Source: Pampus argenteus (Eukaryota; Chordata; Actinopteri; Scombriformes; Stromateidae). Taken from it: 64,000 bases of DNA. Below, piece by piece: positions 26,651 to 38,260 of the stretch. The notes beneath the pieces were generated by a model. The model saw only the letters and a program-made list of their open reading frames with translations. It was not told the DNA's origin and made no database searches. The stretch lies in the NCBI GenBank assembly GCA_036937835.1, contig CM072877.1, positions 18,158,001 through 18,222,000 of the forward strand, read 5' to 3'. Positions within the stretch are counted from its first letter, which is position 1. Each line of letters opens with the position of its first letter. The translations under genes were made by a program, and so were the position numbers.

Positions 26651-28959
26651 CAAGCTGCATAAACAAGAAGCACCCAGGTCACTGTGGACGTCTCTCTCAT
26701 GTTTTTTTTAGGATTAAGCGTCAGCCTCACCTTGACCTGCGGTGACTTCACTGTTATTTTGTATGCTCACTCCTTCATCGGCTGGGACAAACAATAAACA
26801 ATATTAATTTAACCGCAGTGTTGGGATTATAGTAGATAACCTCTGCCGCATTTATTCATGACTGCTTAACGATCTGCTCAGCTTCCTCACACCAGTTCCC
26901 ATCAAATTCATTAGCAAGTCAAACAGTTTGATTCCTGATAAATCTATGATGCCACCTGCATGGCCAAAAGCACCAATTATTCATCTTATTTCTAACTAGT
27001 CGCTGCATGTTTAATGATTTTTTTTTGCAGAGAAATGCGAAACTCCTTTAGGGTGAGACGTCTGTGTCCTGCTGTCCACTGAGCAGAGTATCCGTCCGGC
27101 TGGAGGATTTGTAGCTTTTGCTTTTGGCCAAACGGTGAGAGATTGTGGTTTTGACTGAAGGATTCAAGCTGCAAGCTGTCAAGGTCTTTTAATTGAGGCT
27201 TTATTGCGTCTGATGGTGGGTTGTAGCAGCGGGTTTATGGTCTTAACCTGTTAATTAAAGTCCAATAGGACTCCTAATGCGGTAGCAGCATAACATGCAT
27301 ATGGACAGCCGCCCGACGTATGTCTTCTATAGTCTTTTTAGCTAGCTTTACTCAGCGTTTCCTCTCTTGAGTTTCACATAACTTGTTGTGCTGAGATAGC
27401 AAACGGAGTCGGCCACAATACCTGAGACACTGAGCGATGAACGCGCCTCCTCGCTGTTTGTTTTGTTACAGAGTATTTGCATGGTGTGCACAAATAATCA
27501 GGTTACGTAAGGTGGAATCTGGGACAGCGTGTGCGGAGGATGTGCCACAAGGTGCTGAGCTTGCCCCCGCTCGCCCGCTCGCTCGCTCATTTGCTCGGTT
27601 ATTTGAAGTGAAGCATCATTTGTGTGACAACAAGAGTCGAGAGATTGCGTTGACATACTTGTGCCGTGTCCATCTAAGCTTGACAAATGAGGGCGTTCAG
27701 CCTTGAAACGGCTCGATTGTTGTTGTTTTGCTGCTTTTATTTTCTGTTTCTTTAAAGATTCATTAGGATTCCTTGGCATAGTACACGGGGACTCTTAACT
27801 TATTAAGGAGTAAAATGGGAAACTGTTCATTAGTAATGTATTGTGCAGTGAAGCGGGGACTTTCATCCGCCATCCGCTGTGTTTGGTAGAAATCATGTAT
27901 ATCCTTCTGTCAGTGGATGTTTGTTGTTTGTTTGTTTGTTTGTTTTGTGAGTAAATATTTCTTGTCCTAATAAAGGAATCAGTGGCTGACATGCTGCATA
28001 CTTTGTGATTTAAATACAACCTCCAGCTCAACTTTGTCCCCTTGTTTATTATTCATCTTGCCATTTACTGCTAAACTTTTTTTTTTTTTTTGGCTGAATC
28101 ATGCATTCACCATCGACTCAGATTGCATTAGTGGGGCAGTTAAAAGTAATGTTTGAAGCGCTCCGCTGGGAGATAACATGCAGGGCAGATTGAGCTCCGA
28201 CGCTGCGCTTTGAACCGCTAAAGAAAATCAGAGACGAGGTGAGAGAGTAGCGCTGCTGAGAGAAGAGGTGCGGGATAAAGTTACTCTCTTCTTTGCATTT
28301 TTCAGAAGCCATTAGAGATCTTTCCCTTTTGATAAATGCAAGGATGCAGAGAGACATGGAAAAGCACTGCACAGGTGTTTGATTGTCATGAATTTTAAAT
28401 GTCAAGAGACCACCGACTGCTTTCCTGCTTTCTGTTGGCTCCTGTTGAGCCAAACTGTAGTGTCATTGACTTATTTTTTTAATTTTATCCTATAGTAAGT
28501 AGAGTAATATTATGAGTAAATCGTTCCTGGATGTCAGGGGATTATGCAGACCATCGTATCTGCTGCGTCTACTCAAATCTTTAGAGGAAGAAGGAAAGTG
28601 AAGCTGATGTTGCTGAATGAGACAGGCTGATATTGGCAGAAGTTATCACCTTCCTCTACAGTAGAACGAATGTTTCCAGATGATAGAGAAGCCTTTGAAA
28701 GTGTTCGAGGCTTTCATGAAGCCTTAAAGCTGAAGTTGGAGCCTCAGATAGCTCAGCTTAATTTATACCATAAAACTGGAAGTCAGGCTGTGGAGTATAA
28801 AGAGCTGATGAGCGTCACAGGTTAAACAATGATATGTTCTTATAACACAACGTTACTCAGTGTGTTCAGACATCAGAGCAGAAACCAGGTGAATGGAGTA
28901 GTATACAAACTACATATGAATATAAAGGATGCCACAAAGGAACAACTGTGTATCTATGA

Positions 28960-28972
28960 CCCCCCCCCCCCC
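28960..28972. repeat. Poly(C) run
   Basis: Thirteen consecutive C. Length in homopolymers of this size is often uncertain in assemblies. Confidence 0.9.
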
Positions 28973-30172
28973 ATGTCAAAACTTATTTGTGCTGCATAAA
29001 GTCATCAAACTTGAGGCCAAAGCTGTTAGAAGATATGCTTCTCCTCAGTGCTGCAGCAAACATGACGGCTCATCATTACACAGTCTGGACATTATCTGTA
29101 AAACAAAATAAAACTGATGACATGCAGTTGAGGAAAAAAAAAAGAATATCATCCTCCTCGGTCAACTTAATGTACATAACGACAGATGATTAATGATATC
29201 AATACGTTTGCCAGAGGCCACGCACCTATTCATTTGCAGGATATTAACTTTTTTTTATTACATCTCATTCCTCCGCTGTCAAAACTTTAATGAAATGACA
29301 AAACAGCATTGTTTGAAATAAAGTTTGGTGCTCAAAAAACCTTTTCTCACACATAGCCACACAGCATTAATTTATTCATAAATGCATTCAATAATATAAT
29401 AGAGTCCCCACTCGTATTCCTGCTTTGTGTTAAAGCTCCCAGTAAGAAGTGGACTGAGAAATGTGAGAGAGGATTGTTTTCCAAGGCTTTACTTATTTAT
29501 CGAGCTGCTTCACATTAGACCGAGCTGTCAGGTTGCCTCGGTGATTGCAGGCCGAGATTGTATACGCCACACAATGCCTTTAATTATGACGCTGTCTCTT
29601 CTCTGTCAGAAAAGACAAAATGGATCAAAGGCTATATGGAAACGAGTAAGTAAGCAATTATCTTCCTTTGTCTGCTATCACCGTCAGTCAACGGAGGCTG
29701 GCTTTCCAAACGGCACCAGAGCACGAGCGGAAAAATGAACGCTGATAGACGAGGTAATAATCACACCGCTTATAATGTGTTAATAAAGGCACTCTACATC
29801 TGTGTGTGTCATTACTCGAATGCAGCTTGATTGTTCAAGCGATAAGGACAAGCTATATTCAAGTCATGCAGTAGTTTGGAGGCTGTCAGATGTTACCCAT
29901 ACTCCTCTCCGGAGGTACAGTTTATTAAACTGATTCATACTGGTGGGCTTAACAAGAATAGGTGAGAATAAATGTTATGTTTGACTATATTTGAGTTTCC
30001 AGACTTTTTTCTCTGAGGAGTCATATTCCTGAAAGGATAAATACACGAGACAAAGAAACTTAGTCTGATCTGCAAAGTTTTATTCAACTCGAAATGTTTA
30101 CAGGCGAAAGCAGTGCATTAGCAAAGCAGCAGGAGAAACCTCAGGCCTCCGTCAGCACTAAGCATACGAACC

Positions 30173-30253
30173 AAAAACATATGATTAAAAACATATTCAA
30201 AAACATATGATTAAAACATATGATTAAAACATATGATTAAAAACATATGATTA
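30173..30253. repeat. Short tandem repeat of a 14-15 bp AT-rich unit
   Basis: Five to six imperfect copies of AAAACATATGATTA are present, with small length changes and one interrupted copy. Confidence 0.9.
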
Positions 30254-31050
30254 CAACAGAGGCATGTCTGTTCTGGCAGACGCTGGGAACTCCTAATAAA
30301 CAACGGTTTTATTTATAACGTGAATAAACGGTGTGTTGCTGTGGAAGACGGTGACATGCAACATGTTTTGTCGTCTATTTGAAGGTGTTATCACCACAGC
30401 TAAACAGCAACATGACAACACTTGATATTTAAAAAAAAAAAAACTTCTAAAAATATCACAATAGGAGATGACATGATGCAGGATGCGGTGTAGTGTAAGC
30501 AGGGTTTGTTTTTAGGAAAAATGCTTGCTTGTTTGTAATCAATAATTTTCTATTTAAATTGTCCGTCACTGAAGCCAAGTCATTATAAGTTACTAAAAGT
30601 TGAGTCACAAGTCTGAGTGGATTTTCTGGGATTATCCCTGCTCTCTGTACTCAGATAGTCTAAAGCTTATTTGTCATATTGTTAGTCAACACTCCTCCTC
30701 CTTTGGTGGAAGGAAAAGTCTTCGACTTATCGAATATGAAAGGAAGCATGCAAATGTTTCTAACATTTATTTAGATTAGTTCCTTTCCCTCTTAATGTTA
30801 ATGTGTGTATGAGCAAAATCTTATGGAGAAGTGGTTGATGGGATAGAGGTGGGGAGACATCCAGGTAACCCACTTTTTGCTTCAGCATGTTTACTCTTTG
30901 ATTATCTGGAGAGCTGAGGGAAGCACTATATCTCCCCGACTCCCGCCTGCCAAAACCAGGCTGGCAAGCTGTCACAACACCGATGAAGACACATATACCA
31001 CCTGGGTGTTTGTAGGTGACACATATTCACACAAACTCATGCACACAAAC

Positions 31051-31075
31051 TATATATATATATACACACACACAT
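31051..31075. repeat. (TA)n-(CA)n compound microsatellite
   Basis: A short TA run is followed by CACACACACA. Confidence 0.85.
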
Positions 31076-32086
31076 TTGCACGTTCTTGTGCACATGTTTA
31101 AGAGCAAACACACACATTGACTTGGTCGGTTTTTAAACAACAGAATATATTCCTGGTGCTTTAAAACATAAAAAAAACTTAGAAGTACTTTTATTTAGTG
31201 GTAAATCTCTTTTGTCTGTAGTCACATGGATGCAGGTTTGGTTTCAGTAGACATAATGAAGTCACAGTTCCTTGATGATTTACTTTTATATTAGTCTTGG
31301 TTTGGTAAGTGTATGAATGATGTTTGTCCTTTATTCCCCACCATCCAGTCCTTAAACAAAGCTCCTAACCTCCTGCTGCTCGGGTACTTTGTGTGTGAAG
31401 TATGGCTTTGGTGAAAAAGGTAAATGATCACATTTCTTTTTTTTTTAAAGAGCCAAGAGTCAACATTTGTCTGTTCTTGTTTTGATTGGACAACTTCTGG
31501 CATGTGCGTGAGAAAAACTGAAAGAAAAAGAAAGAAATGTGTGTGCTTGAGTTGTGACACGCATATTATTTGAATGCAAGTGTGTGTATGTGTGTCTGTT
31601 GTATCCTGAGATGACGGATGAAAGGTTTGCATCAATATTTGAACAAAGCGCTCTGGCATCTCTTTCTGTAGAGGCCATGCTGTTTTTAAGAGTCTGAGAG
31701 ACAGAGCAGAAATGTATTGCCTGTGTGACTCCAGTTGCAAAAGAAATTACATGTTAGAGAGTAGAGTTAGAGCTCCAGGGATTTCTGCAGTCTGCTGGAA
31801 GTCGCTGTTAGACCTGCCCCGGGGACGGCGAGGAGAAGAACCAGGGAAGAAACGCTGATGTGATTTTAAAAAACGGTGCTTAAATATCAGACTTTTGTCC
31901 AGCTCCCACCTTGAATTTGACTGTAGTTTTGGCAGATGTTGGAATAACATGGCAACTTGGCTGTGCTTATAGACAACAAAGTCACATTTTAAGAGAAGCA
32001 TACATGTGCAGCCAGCTGGTTTGCATAATACATGGTTCATAAGTAGTTTATTACCTGGCAGAAGGAGTGTGTATTACACACAAACC

Positions 32087-32401
32087 GTTCGGTACATGAT
32101 GTTCTGTTCGGTACGGGACATTCCTCGGTTCGGTACGGGACTTTCCTCGGTCCGGTGCGGGACTTTCCTCGGTTCGGTACGGGACTTTCCTGGGTCCGGT
32201 ACGGGACTTTACTGGGTTCGGTACGGGACTTTTCTGGGTTCGGTACGGGACTTTCCTCGGTCCGGTACGGGACATTCCTCGGTTCGGTACGGGACTTTCC
32301 TCGGTCCGGTACGGGACTTTACTGGGTTCGGTACGGGACTTTTCTGGGTTCGGTACGGGACTTTCCTCGGTCCGGTACGGGACTTTCCTCGGTTCGGTAT
32401 G
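32087..32401 (+). repeat. 22-bp CpG-rich minisatellite carrying kB-like decamers
   Basis: Thirteen full 22-bp units occupy 32106-32391, with a degenerate unit before (32087-32105) and a partial one after. Each unit begins GTTCGGTAC or GTCCGGTAC and is followed by a decamer that in seven units is exactly GGGACTTTCC, in two is GGGACATTCC, and in four is one base off. Units 5-8 are repeated almost exactly as units 10-13, giving a 110-bp higher-order period. The long open frames on both strands arise because 22 is not divisible by 3 and the unit lacks stops; they are not genes. A hAT element begins 13 bp after the array. Confidence 0.96.
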
Positions 32402-32405
32402 TTTC

Positions 32406-32413
32406 ATGACCTC
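32406..32413. repeat. Left 8-bp target-site duplication (ATGACCTC) of the hAT element
   Basis: ATGACCTC directly precedes the left terminal CAGAGGTG. The same octamer follows the right end at 33303-33310. Confidence 0.9.
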
Positions 32414-33302
32414 CAGAGGTGTCAGAAGTATTCACATTCATTACTCAAGTAGAAGTATAGATACTAGGGTTTAAAAAGACTTCTGTAGAAGTTGAAGTAT
32501 CACCTCAAGATTTGTACTCAAGTAGAAGTGTACAAGTACTGGCTTCAAAACTACTTAAAGTAGAAAAGTAAAAGTAATTTAAAGAGGAAAAAAAGCCATC
32601 AAATGTTATAGGCCCTGCGCCACAGGGCCCTACAGTGCTCTACACGACCCCCCCCCCCCCCCAAAAAAAAACAAAAACAAAAAAAAAAACAACATAATTT
32701 TTCTAAGGGCTATAATAAATAATGTTATATTAAAATGTTATGTTGAAAAATTCAGCCCCATATATGCCAAAATGAAAATGAATGCATTTTTGTATAATGC
32801 AAATGCATTAAAGAACCATATATGTGTGCTACTGAGCACAGTACTGGCCGCAACGCGAGTGATGCAACGCGAGTGGAAGCACGGTACTGGCCGCAACGCG
32901 AGTCGCGACACTGAAGCATCGCTACGTGCTTCACACCTGAACTACAATTCCATAAAACCACTGCTTCGAAGCTTGCTTGCGTGTGACGTGATTTGTAACA
33001 GGCAGGGGCGACAGACCAATAGTGTGTCGGAATGGTATATGTTTATACTTCTCATCCAATCACAATCAAATTCAGTCTACGTCTTTTTTTAACAATGAAA
33101 AAACCAAGGCCGAAATGAAATATGAGTAACGAGGTTGTTTAAAAAATGTAAGGAGTAGAAAGTACCGATAATTGCATGAAAATGTAAGGAGTAAAAGTAA
33201 AAAGTCGACTGAAAAATAATTACTCCAGTAAAGTATAGATACCCAAAAACTCTACTTAAGTAAGGTAACGAAGTATTTGTACTTCGTTACTTGACAGGTC
33301 TG
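32414..33302. mobile_element. Non-autonomous hAT-superfamily transposon (MITE), 889 bp
   Basis: The element has terminal inverted repeats CAGAGGTGTCAG and, at the far end reverse-complemented, CAGACCTGTCAA (9 of 12 match). It is flanked by identical 8-bp duplications ATGACCTC at 32406 and 33303. An 8-bp duplication and CAGxxxTG ends are the hallmark of hAT elements. Subterminal regions are rich in AAGTAGAAGTA/AAGTAAAAGTA motifs on both sides, as in a very common fish repeat. No transposase frame is present; the 106-codon frame inside has no similarity that I recognise. A 15-C run followed by A-rich sequence (32648-32690) and an internal duplication around TACTGGCCGCAACGCGAGT lie within it. 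Confidence 0.9.
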
Positions 33303-33310
33303 ATGACCTC
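33303..33310. repeat. Right 8-bp target-site duplication (ATGACCTC) of the hAT element
   Basis: Identical to the copy at 32406-32413. Confidence 0.9.
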
Positions 33311-36300
33311 AACAGTGACTGTAATAAATCAGAATCGCTGTCAGGCTTTTACATGTTACCGCCTCTCTCGCCTCATTCGCTGTTGTGCTGGGACATTGAG
33401 AAACCCCATCTATCTTCTCCCCTGTGGTCAACCTGTCATCCAGCAATCTCTGCAGACAGAGAGGAAGTGGGTGTGGGAGCTGTGCATTGTAAAGGTTGTG
33501 ATCCCCACGTTGGCTTAAGGACTTAAAAAGAAGTTCCTTTCTTTTTTGGACTAACAGGATTAGAAGCATTTCCTGAAAATGCTGATTTTTTTATTTTATT
33601 TTTTTCCTTTTCTTTTTGTCTTCCTGCCGTGTGCCGGGTTGATCTGAACAGATGCTTCCCAGCGCTTCTCACTATCTTCAACACCCACCTATCATCTGCT
33701 TCACCAGTCTCCCTCCACCCCCATCTCCTCTGCTAGCTTCACCTCTGATCCTCTATCTAGACCATCCATCTGCTGCATGGATCTGCGTCAATACTGCCTA
33801 TGAAGACACCTCACATCGGGCATATATAATTAATGCAGCGCTGACCGTTGCCAGCTTTATTTATTCATGTATTTACGTTAGCCTGAAAGTCAGTGTTTAC
33901 ACAACGGCGGCGATACTTAGCAGCAAATAAAAATCCACAAAATGGATCCTCATTCACCAACTAACTTATTCCTCCTGTTGCTGAATTGTCAACATGATGA
34001 AGTAATTAACCAAATATTTCCACTGACTCTTAATTAACAAACTAATAATTAATTTCTGACTAAGCTAAGCTGCTTCCTGCTAATTAATACTAAATACTGT
34101 GCAGGGAGTTAAAGCAATTGGAAAATTGTTTTTGCAACCAAATGAAGGGAACAAATCCCACAACAATATTAAATCTCATACGTGATGTTCAATGAGCTGA
34201 AGTTTTATTACAAACACATCGTGCCGCCAGTAAAAAGTTTGGAGAATCTGATCTGGAGTCTGATCCAAGGCAGGAACAACTGTGACCCACTTCATCTGTA
34301 AATGTGATGATATGGGTGTTGGTTTGCTGAAGGACGAGGACGCGTGCCTGTTGGGGCTCTGTTTCTGTGTAGTGACGGTCAGAGTACCTACCACTGACAA
34401 AGACCTGCTTTATCCATGGGATCAGATGTTGCTTGACATGGAAGCAGGACAGCAGTTTGCAGTTTGCTGAATTTCGAGGAGAATTTGGCAAACATCAGTT
34501 GGCTTCTCGTCTCTCCAAATCACCCCGAGTGAAACAGCCAAAGGCTTTACCGCATTAGTCCAGTCAGCTAGGGGCCTTTTACCCCTCATTTCTTTTAGAT
34601 TTTTTATTAAAAGCTATGAATATATTGAGCTGACACCACACTTAGCCACTGCTTTTAATTTTTGCATGTGAAGCAATGGAGTGTTTGCCGTACTTGGGGG
34701 AAATTAAAACGTTTGTGAGTTCTCCTACAGGTTGCATTTGTTTGCGTGCGAGACAGATGGAGAGAACGAGAGACAAAGGAAGAGAGAGGCTGTCTGATAG
34801 AGCCATCACTCACCACGTTGGCAGTGATATCTTGTTTTCCTCTCGGACTGGACTCACTGAATCTCTGCCCCCTTATGTGTTATTGCAGGGGTGAAGCCCC
34901 AGTTGTAGATCACAGTGAAAACTGTGAAGTACAGAGTGCGGTAGTTTCCTGAATGACGGCGTAGAAGCGTATGGAGGAGGTGGAGGAGGATGTGGACAAG
35001 GACATATCACTGTTCGTCCTGCCCGGGACTGAAACAACCACGATATGCAAATGAGTGTGTGATTGGATGTCACTGTAGAGAGTGTATGAATGGCAGACAG
35101 AAACCTCACAGCGCCATGGAGGCCATCACATTCTGCAGCCACATCTCATCATCTCAACGTGAGTTATCTCATTGCGGTGCCAGAGGGGCCCATCCTACAG
35201 TCCTCGCTCAGTGGTCCCATTTTGTGATCTATATTCAAACAATTTCAAGAGCAAAGAATATGTTGTTCTCCGAGACAGTTAAGTGCTTGTGTTACGTCCC
35301 CTGGAGTCACATGTCCAACCTCCAGCCTGAGGTGAAATCACGGCAGAGTTTCCTTTTCTGTCTGCTGCAATACTATCCTGCCTGCTAAATATAAAAGGAA
35401 AACCCTGAAAGTGAAGGGACATCCGACTCCAAAAGATCTTGAAATTTGAGGTATTAGTCGCTGGGTGTTAGTTTAATACCTGATCTTTTAACAAATGAGC
35501 CATTAGTGGAAGTCTGTGGCTTTGTTTGACAGCTGTGTATCATCGCCTGGATGCGCACTCACGTCTACGTTTTGCATCCATCCAAACACAAACACGTCGT
35601 GTCAGCACTTCGTGCGCAAAAACAAATTAGAGCACTCTGTACAAGAAAAGCTTGCCTGCGGCGAGTCATTTTGAAATTAAAAGCATGTCTCTTTGTTCAG
35701 CTTCTGTTCCAGGAATGTGGGAGAGAATATGAATGCGAATGTGTCGCGCAGCAGAGACGAGGAACACTGTGATTTTCACAGCCAGGGAATCACGTAGGGG
35801 TCTTTTATCTATTCCCCTCAATCAGGAGACATCCGGCAGGAAAGGTAGGAGGATTAGATTAGCTAGAGAGGGGCAGAGAGAAAGAAAGAGTGGATTCTCT
35901 AATCCTGATGGGGTTTTCAGAGGTACACCCATCATCACGGTGGAGAAACATGCAGTGTGCAGTTGGGAGTTGGGTATCGGGGAAGGGGCGGGTGCGCAAC
36001 GGTTTGCCTCACTAAACCCTTCACACATGCATGAAAGAGGTTCCAGTAAACTAGGGGATTAGTCAGAGTGTAATTACACTTGCGGGGCCTCAGAAGTAGC
36101 AAAACGTGTGCCGTCTGGAGCGCACCTCAGACGGGCGGAGGAAGAAGGGAATACTGCTTGTTAATGCCGGTGAATTCTTCAACTGAGTCAAGTGTCTTTA
36201 TTGAACATCTGAGAAATCAAAGTACGGGAAGTATTGATCCGCACGATCAACATTATGATGCCTCCAACTTGTTCTGTTTCAATGAGATGTTTATTCCAGT

Positions 36301-37085
36301 AAATAATTCTAGTTATTTTTTGTTGGTGTTCTTGTGGCAGACTTGTGTTTTTCACATTTTTGCAAAGGGTGGTGGCGGTTGGTGGTTGCATCGGTTAAAA
36401 ACAGCAATGTGTTCCAGCTCCTGTCATACAGTTCAGCTGGTTCTCACAAGTGTATTCCCCTGGAAACTCTCATAAAATCAGTATTTCTCATCTTTCAACA
36501 AAAATGTTTCTGCTGTTGCTATTTCTTAGCGTACAGACTAAAAAAAACAAAAAAAAACCAAAGCATATATCGAGGCAACAGTGCAGTTGACGTAACTCTA
36601 ACACAGTGTTTCCCAAATAAATCGGGTTGCAACAACAACAGGAAACAAGGATGGTGCAAAATAAAGCGTAGCCTATATTTCCTCCAAAATACCCTGTAGT
36701 GTTGTGTTCACATCCCTGTGTATTAAAAATATTAAACACCCTGATGCTCCAGAGGATTGGCTCTGCAGTCAACTTTCTGTAAACGATTGTATTGTAATGC
36801 TGTGGCAGCACTGAATGGACAGCGGGGGTTGGGGCCATGTTGTGTTATGTTTATGTTGTGCTCCGAAACAATTTATTTTACGGGAGACCTCGCTGGAAGG
36901 AATAATGGGCTGCTAGCCGGGCCCGGTTGCAGCAGGAGGAGGGTGGACAAAGAGCTACAGTAGTAGTCGACAAAATTTTAACTGCTCGGGTTAGTTGGAA
37001 GCTGTTTGACAGGGAATAAATCTGAGGTGGTTTTTAAATTAGCTTGTCTTGTTTCAACATATCAATCTCATTTTTTATTCTTCAG

Positions 37086-37292
37086 GCTCCCGAGGTGAAA
37101 GCCTGCAACATGGCCAGTCCGGGACCCTGCCCCATTTCCTGGAAGAGCCTGTTGATGCTTACATCATCAAGAGCAACCCCATCAAGCTCCGGTGTCGAGC
37201 TCGGCCCGCTCTCCAAATCTTTTTCAAGTGCAACGGGGAATGGGTCCACCAGAGTCAGCACATGTCTCAAGAACACACTGACCTGGGAACAG
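37086..37292 (+). CDS. unc5d: unc5d exon 2: N-terminal half of Ig domain 1 of the netrin receptor
   Basis: This exon encodes the start of the mature ectodomain and the first half of Ig1, the module that in this family binds FLRT proteins and contributes to netrin binding. It is 207 nt long. It opens after a pyrimidine-rich acceptor (ATTCTTCAG) with two bases of a split codon, and ends one base into the next codon before GTACGA. The translation runs from SRGESLQHG through GTLPHFLEEPVDAYIIKSNP to GEWVHQSQHMSQEHTDLGTG. Two Ig1 cysteines are visible, in LRCRARP and FFKCNGEW; family knowledge says Ig1 carries two disulfides, completed by the WCxC of exon 3. Residues such as IIKSNP and FKCNGEWVHQ favour UNC5D over UNC5A, B or C. 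The first bases of the mature protein and the signal peptide come from an exon outside the window. Confidence 0.95.
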
Positions 37293-38222
37293 GTACGACC
37301 AAACACAGACACACATCGTGTACACAGAGGATATATAAACAAATACAATCTGCTGCTTAGAATAAACTCTTTTCTGCTGTCACTTTAAGTTATTCGTCTC
37401 TCGTGCTGAAGTCTGAAGACTGAACGTTACAAACAGGCCGTTATGACAATGCCTACGGCTAAGTCCAACCCTGCAAAATATATTTGCCTCACTTCTTTAG
37501 CGCCTATCATATGTCACATTTGATGTAAACTGAAATGACAACTGTTAGACCATGAAAGGCACCAACTTGTTCAATTTTAGGATTTGACTTTGAACTCTGA
37601 ATGGTGTCTTTTACTGATGCAACCCGCTGAAATGCAGTTGTTATTGTTTTAACATCAAAATGAATTCATTCAAACCACAAAGATTTTTTTTATTTATTTT
37701 TTTCCTCTAATGCCCTTGTCTGTTTTTATTGCATCATCTCACAATGGGTATTAAATATCTCATGAATTCAATTATGTTTATACAGCAAAGTGAATAACAA
37801 TAACTGAAATTCCACCTTAAAATTGACTTTTGTGATTAAATAAAATATTCTCAACTAAATCAATCCAGTAGAGTTTAAAACATCGGGACAATTAAAGTGG
37901 TAGTCCAGTTTATGAAGTACTCTTTTGCATTGTGTTGTACTCTCTTGTAAAACCACCTAAAATCGAGTCCTGGATCTGCACCGAGCATCAGAATCACCAT
38001 CTAATTGGATTATAACGTGCAGAAAGAGGTCAGGATGAAGGCAGCATATTTATGTACCTGCCTCGGCTGCTATTAGCACGACAGTGTTGATGCTTCACTT
38101 AACACAGCGCCGATCAATATCTCCCCCCCAGAGTTAACAATGGACCTCTAAATTTGACTGTGACTAGTCTGGATTCATAGCTCACATCTGTCTTCTTATC
38201 ACCGTTCATATCTGTTTCCACC

Positions 38223-38260
38223 GGGACAGACATGAGGACAGAGCGTCTCATGTCTGTCCC
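38223..38260. repeat. Perfect 14-bp inverted repeat with 10-nt loop
   Basis: GGGACAGACATGAG (38223-38236) is exactly complementary to CTCATGTCTGTCCC (38247-38260). As RNA it forms a 14-bp hairpin plus one possible G-U pair. The stem is shorter than a typical microRNA precursor, so I do not call an RNA gene. Confidence 0.85.

Larger units (their letters stand above)
1..37085. other. unc5d: Non-coding region, probably most of unc5d intron 1 (start outside window)
   Basis: I find no exon here that I can support. Exon 2 begins at 37086 with an acceptor and a split codon, so an upstream exon 1 with the signal peptide must exist. No reading frame in this region combines a Met start, a hydrophobic signal peptide and a donor of matching phase, so exon 1 probably lies before the window. 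UNC5D introns near the 5' end are very long in other vertebrates, which fits. The open frames here (up to about 150 codons) have low-complexity or repeat-derived translations and no recognisable domain. Contents that I can name are listed separately: microsatellites, a G-rich tract, a minisatellite, a hAT MITE, an old interspersed repeat near 12556 and several motif clusters. Part of this region could instead be 5' flank if exon 1 has been missed. Confidence 0.7.

Noticed and set aside
27437..27706. Open frame in a CpG-containing patch, considered as a first exon or promoter
   Set aside because: The translation lacks a signal peptide and the patch is too short and mixed to call a CpG island by eye.
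28960..28972. Poly(C) run as a possible assembly artefact or structural element
   Set aside because: Listed as a repeat only; nothing in the sequence tells artefact from real homopolymer.
31291..31740. 149-codon frame on the minus strand
   Set aside because: Low-complexity translation with THTHT runs from a CA-rich stretch, no domain and no splice context.
32106..32391. CRISPR-like regular array
   Set aside because: Units are directly adjacent with no unique spacers, and the genome is a vertebrate; this is a minisatellite.
32006..32452. Overlapping open frames of 148, 118 and 84 codons on both strands
   Set aside because: They are the 22-bp minisatellite read in three frames; the translation repeats every 22 residues and has no gene structure.
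34990..35388. 132-codon frame on the plus strand
   Set aside because: No recognisable domain, no coding-like pattern, no flanking splice logic; consistent with chance.
36080..36475. 131-codon frame just upstream of exon 2
   Set aside because: Considered as a possible exon 1, but it has no convincing signal peptide joined to a donor of the needed phase and no UNC5 similarity.
36599..36625. CAGTGTTTCCCAAA motif resembling the end of another fish hAT MITE
   Set aside because: I could not find a matching inverted end or an 8-bp duplication nearby.
36334..36699. 121-codon frame upstream of exon 2
   Set aside because: Translation is unlike any UNC5 segment and runs through A-rich tracts; rejected as an alternative first exon.
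38223..38260. microRNA precursor
   Set aside because: A 14-bp stem with a 10-nt loop is too short for a typical precursor; kept only as an inverted repeat.
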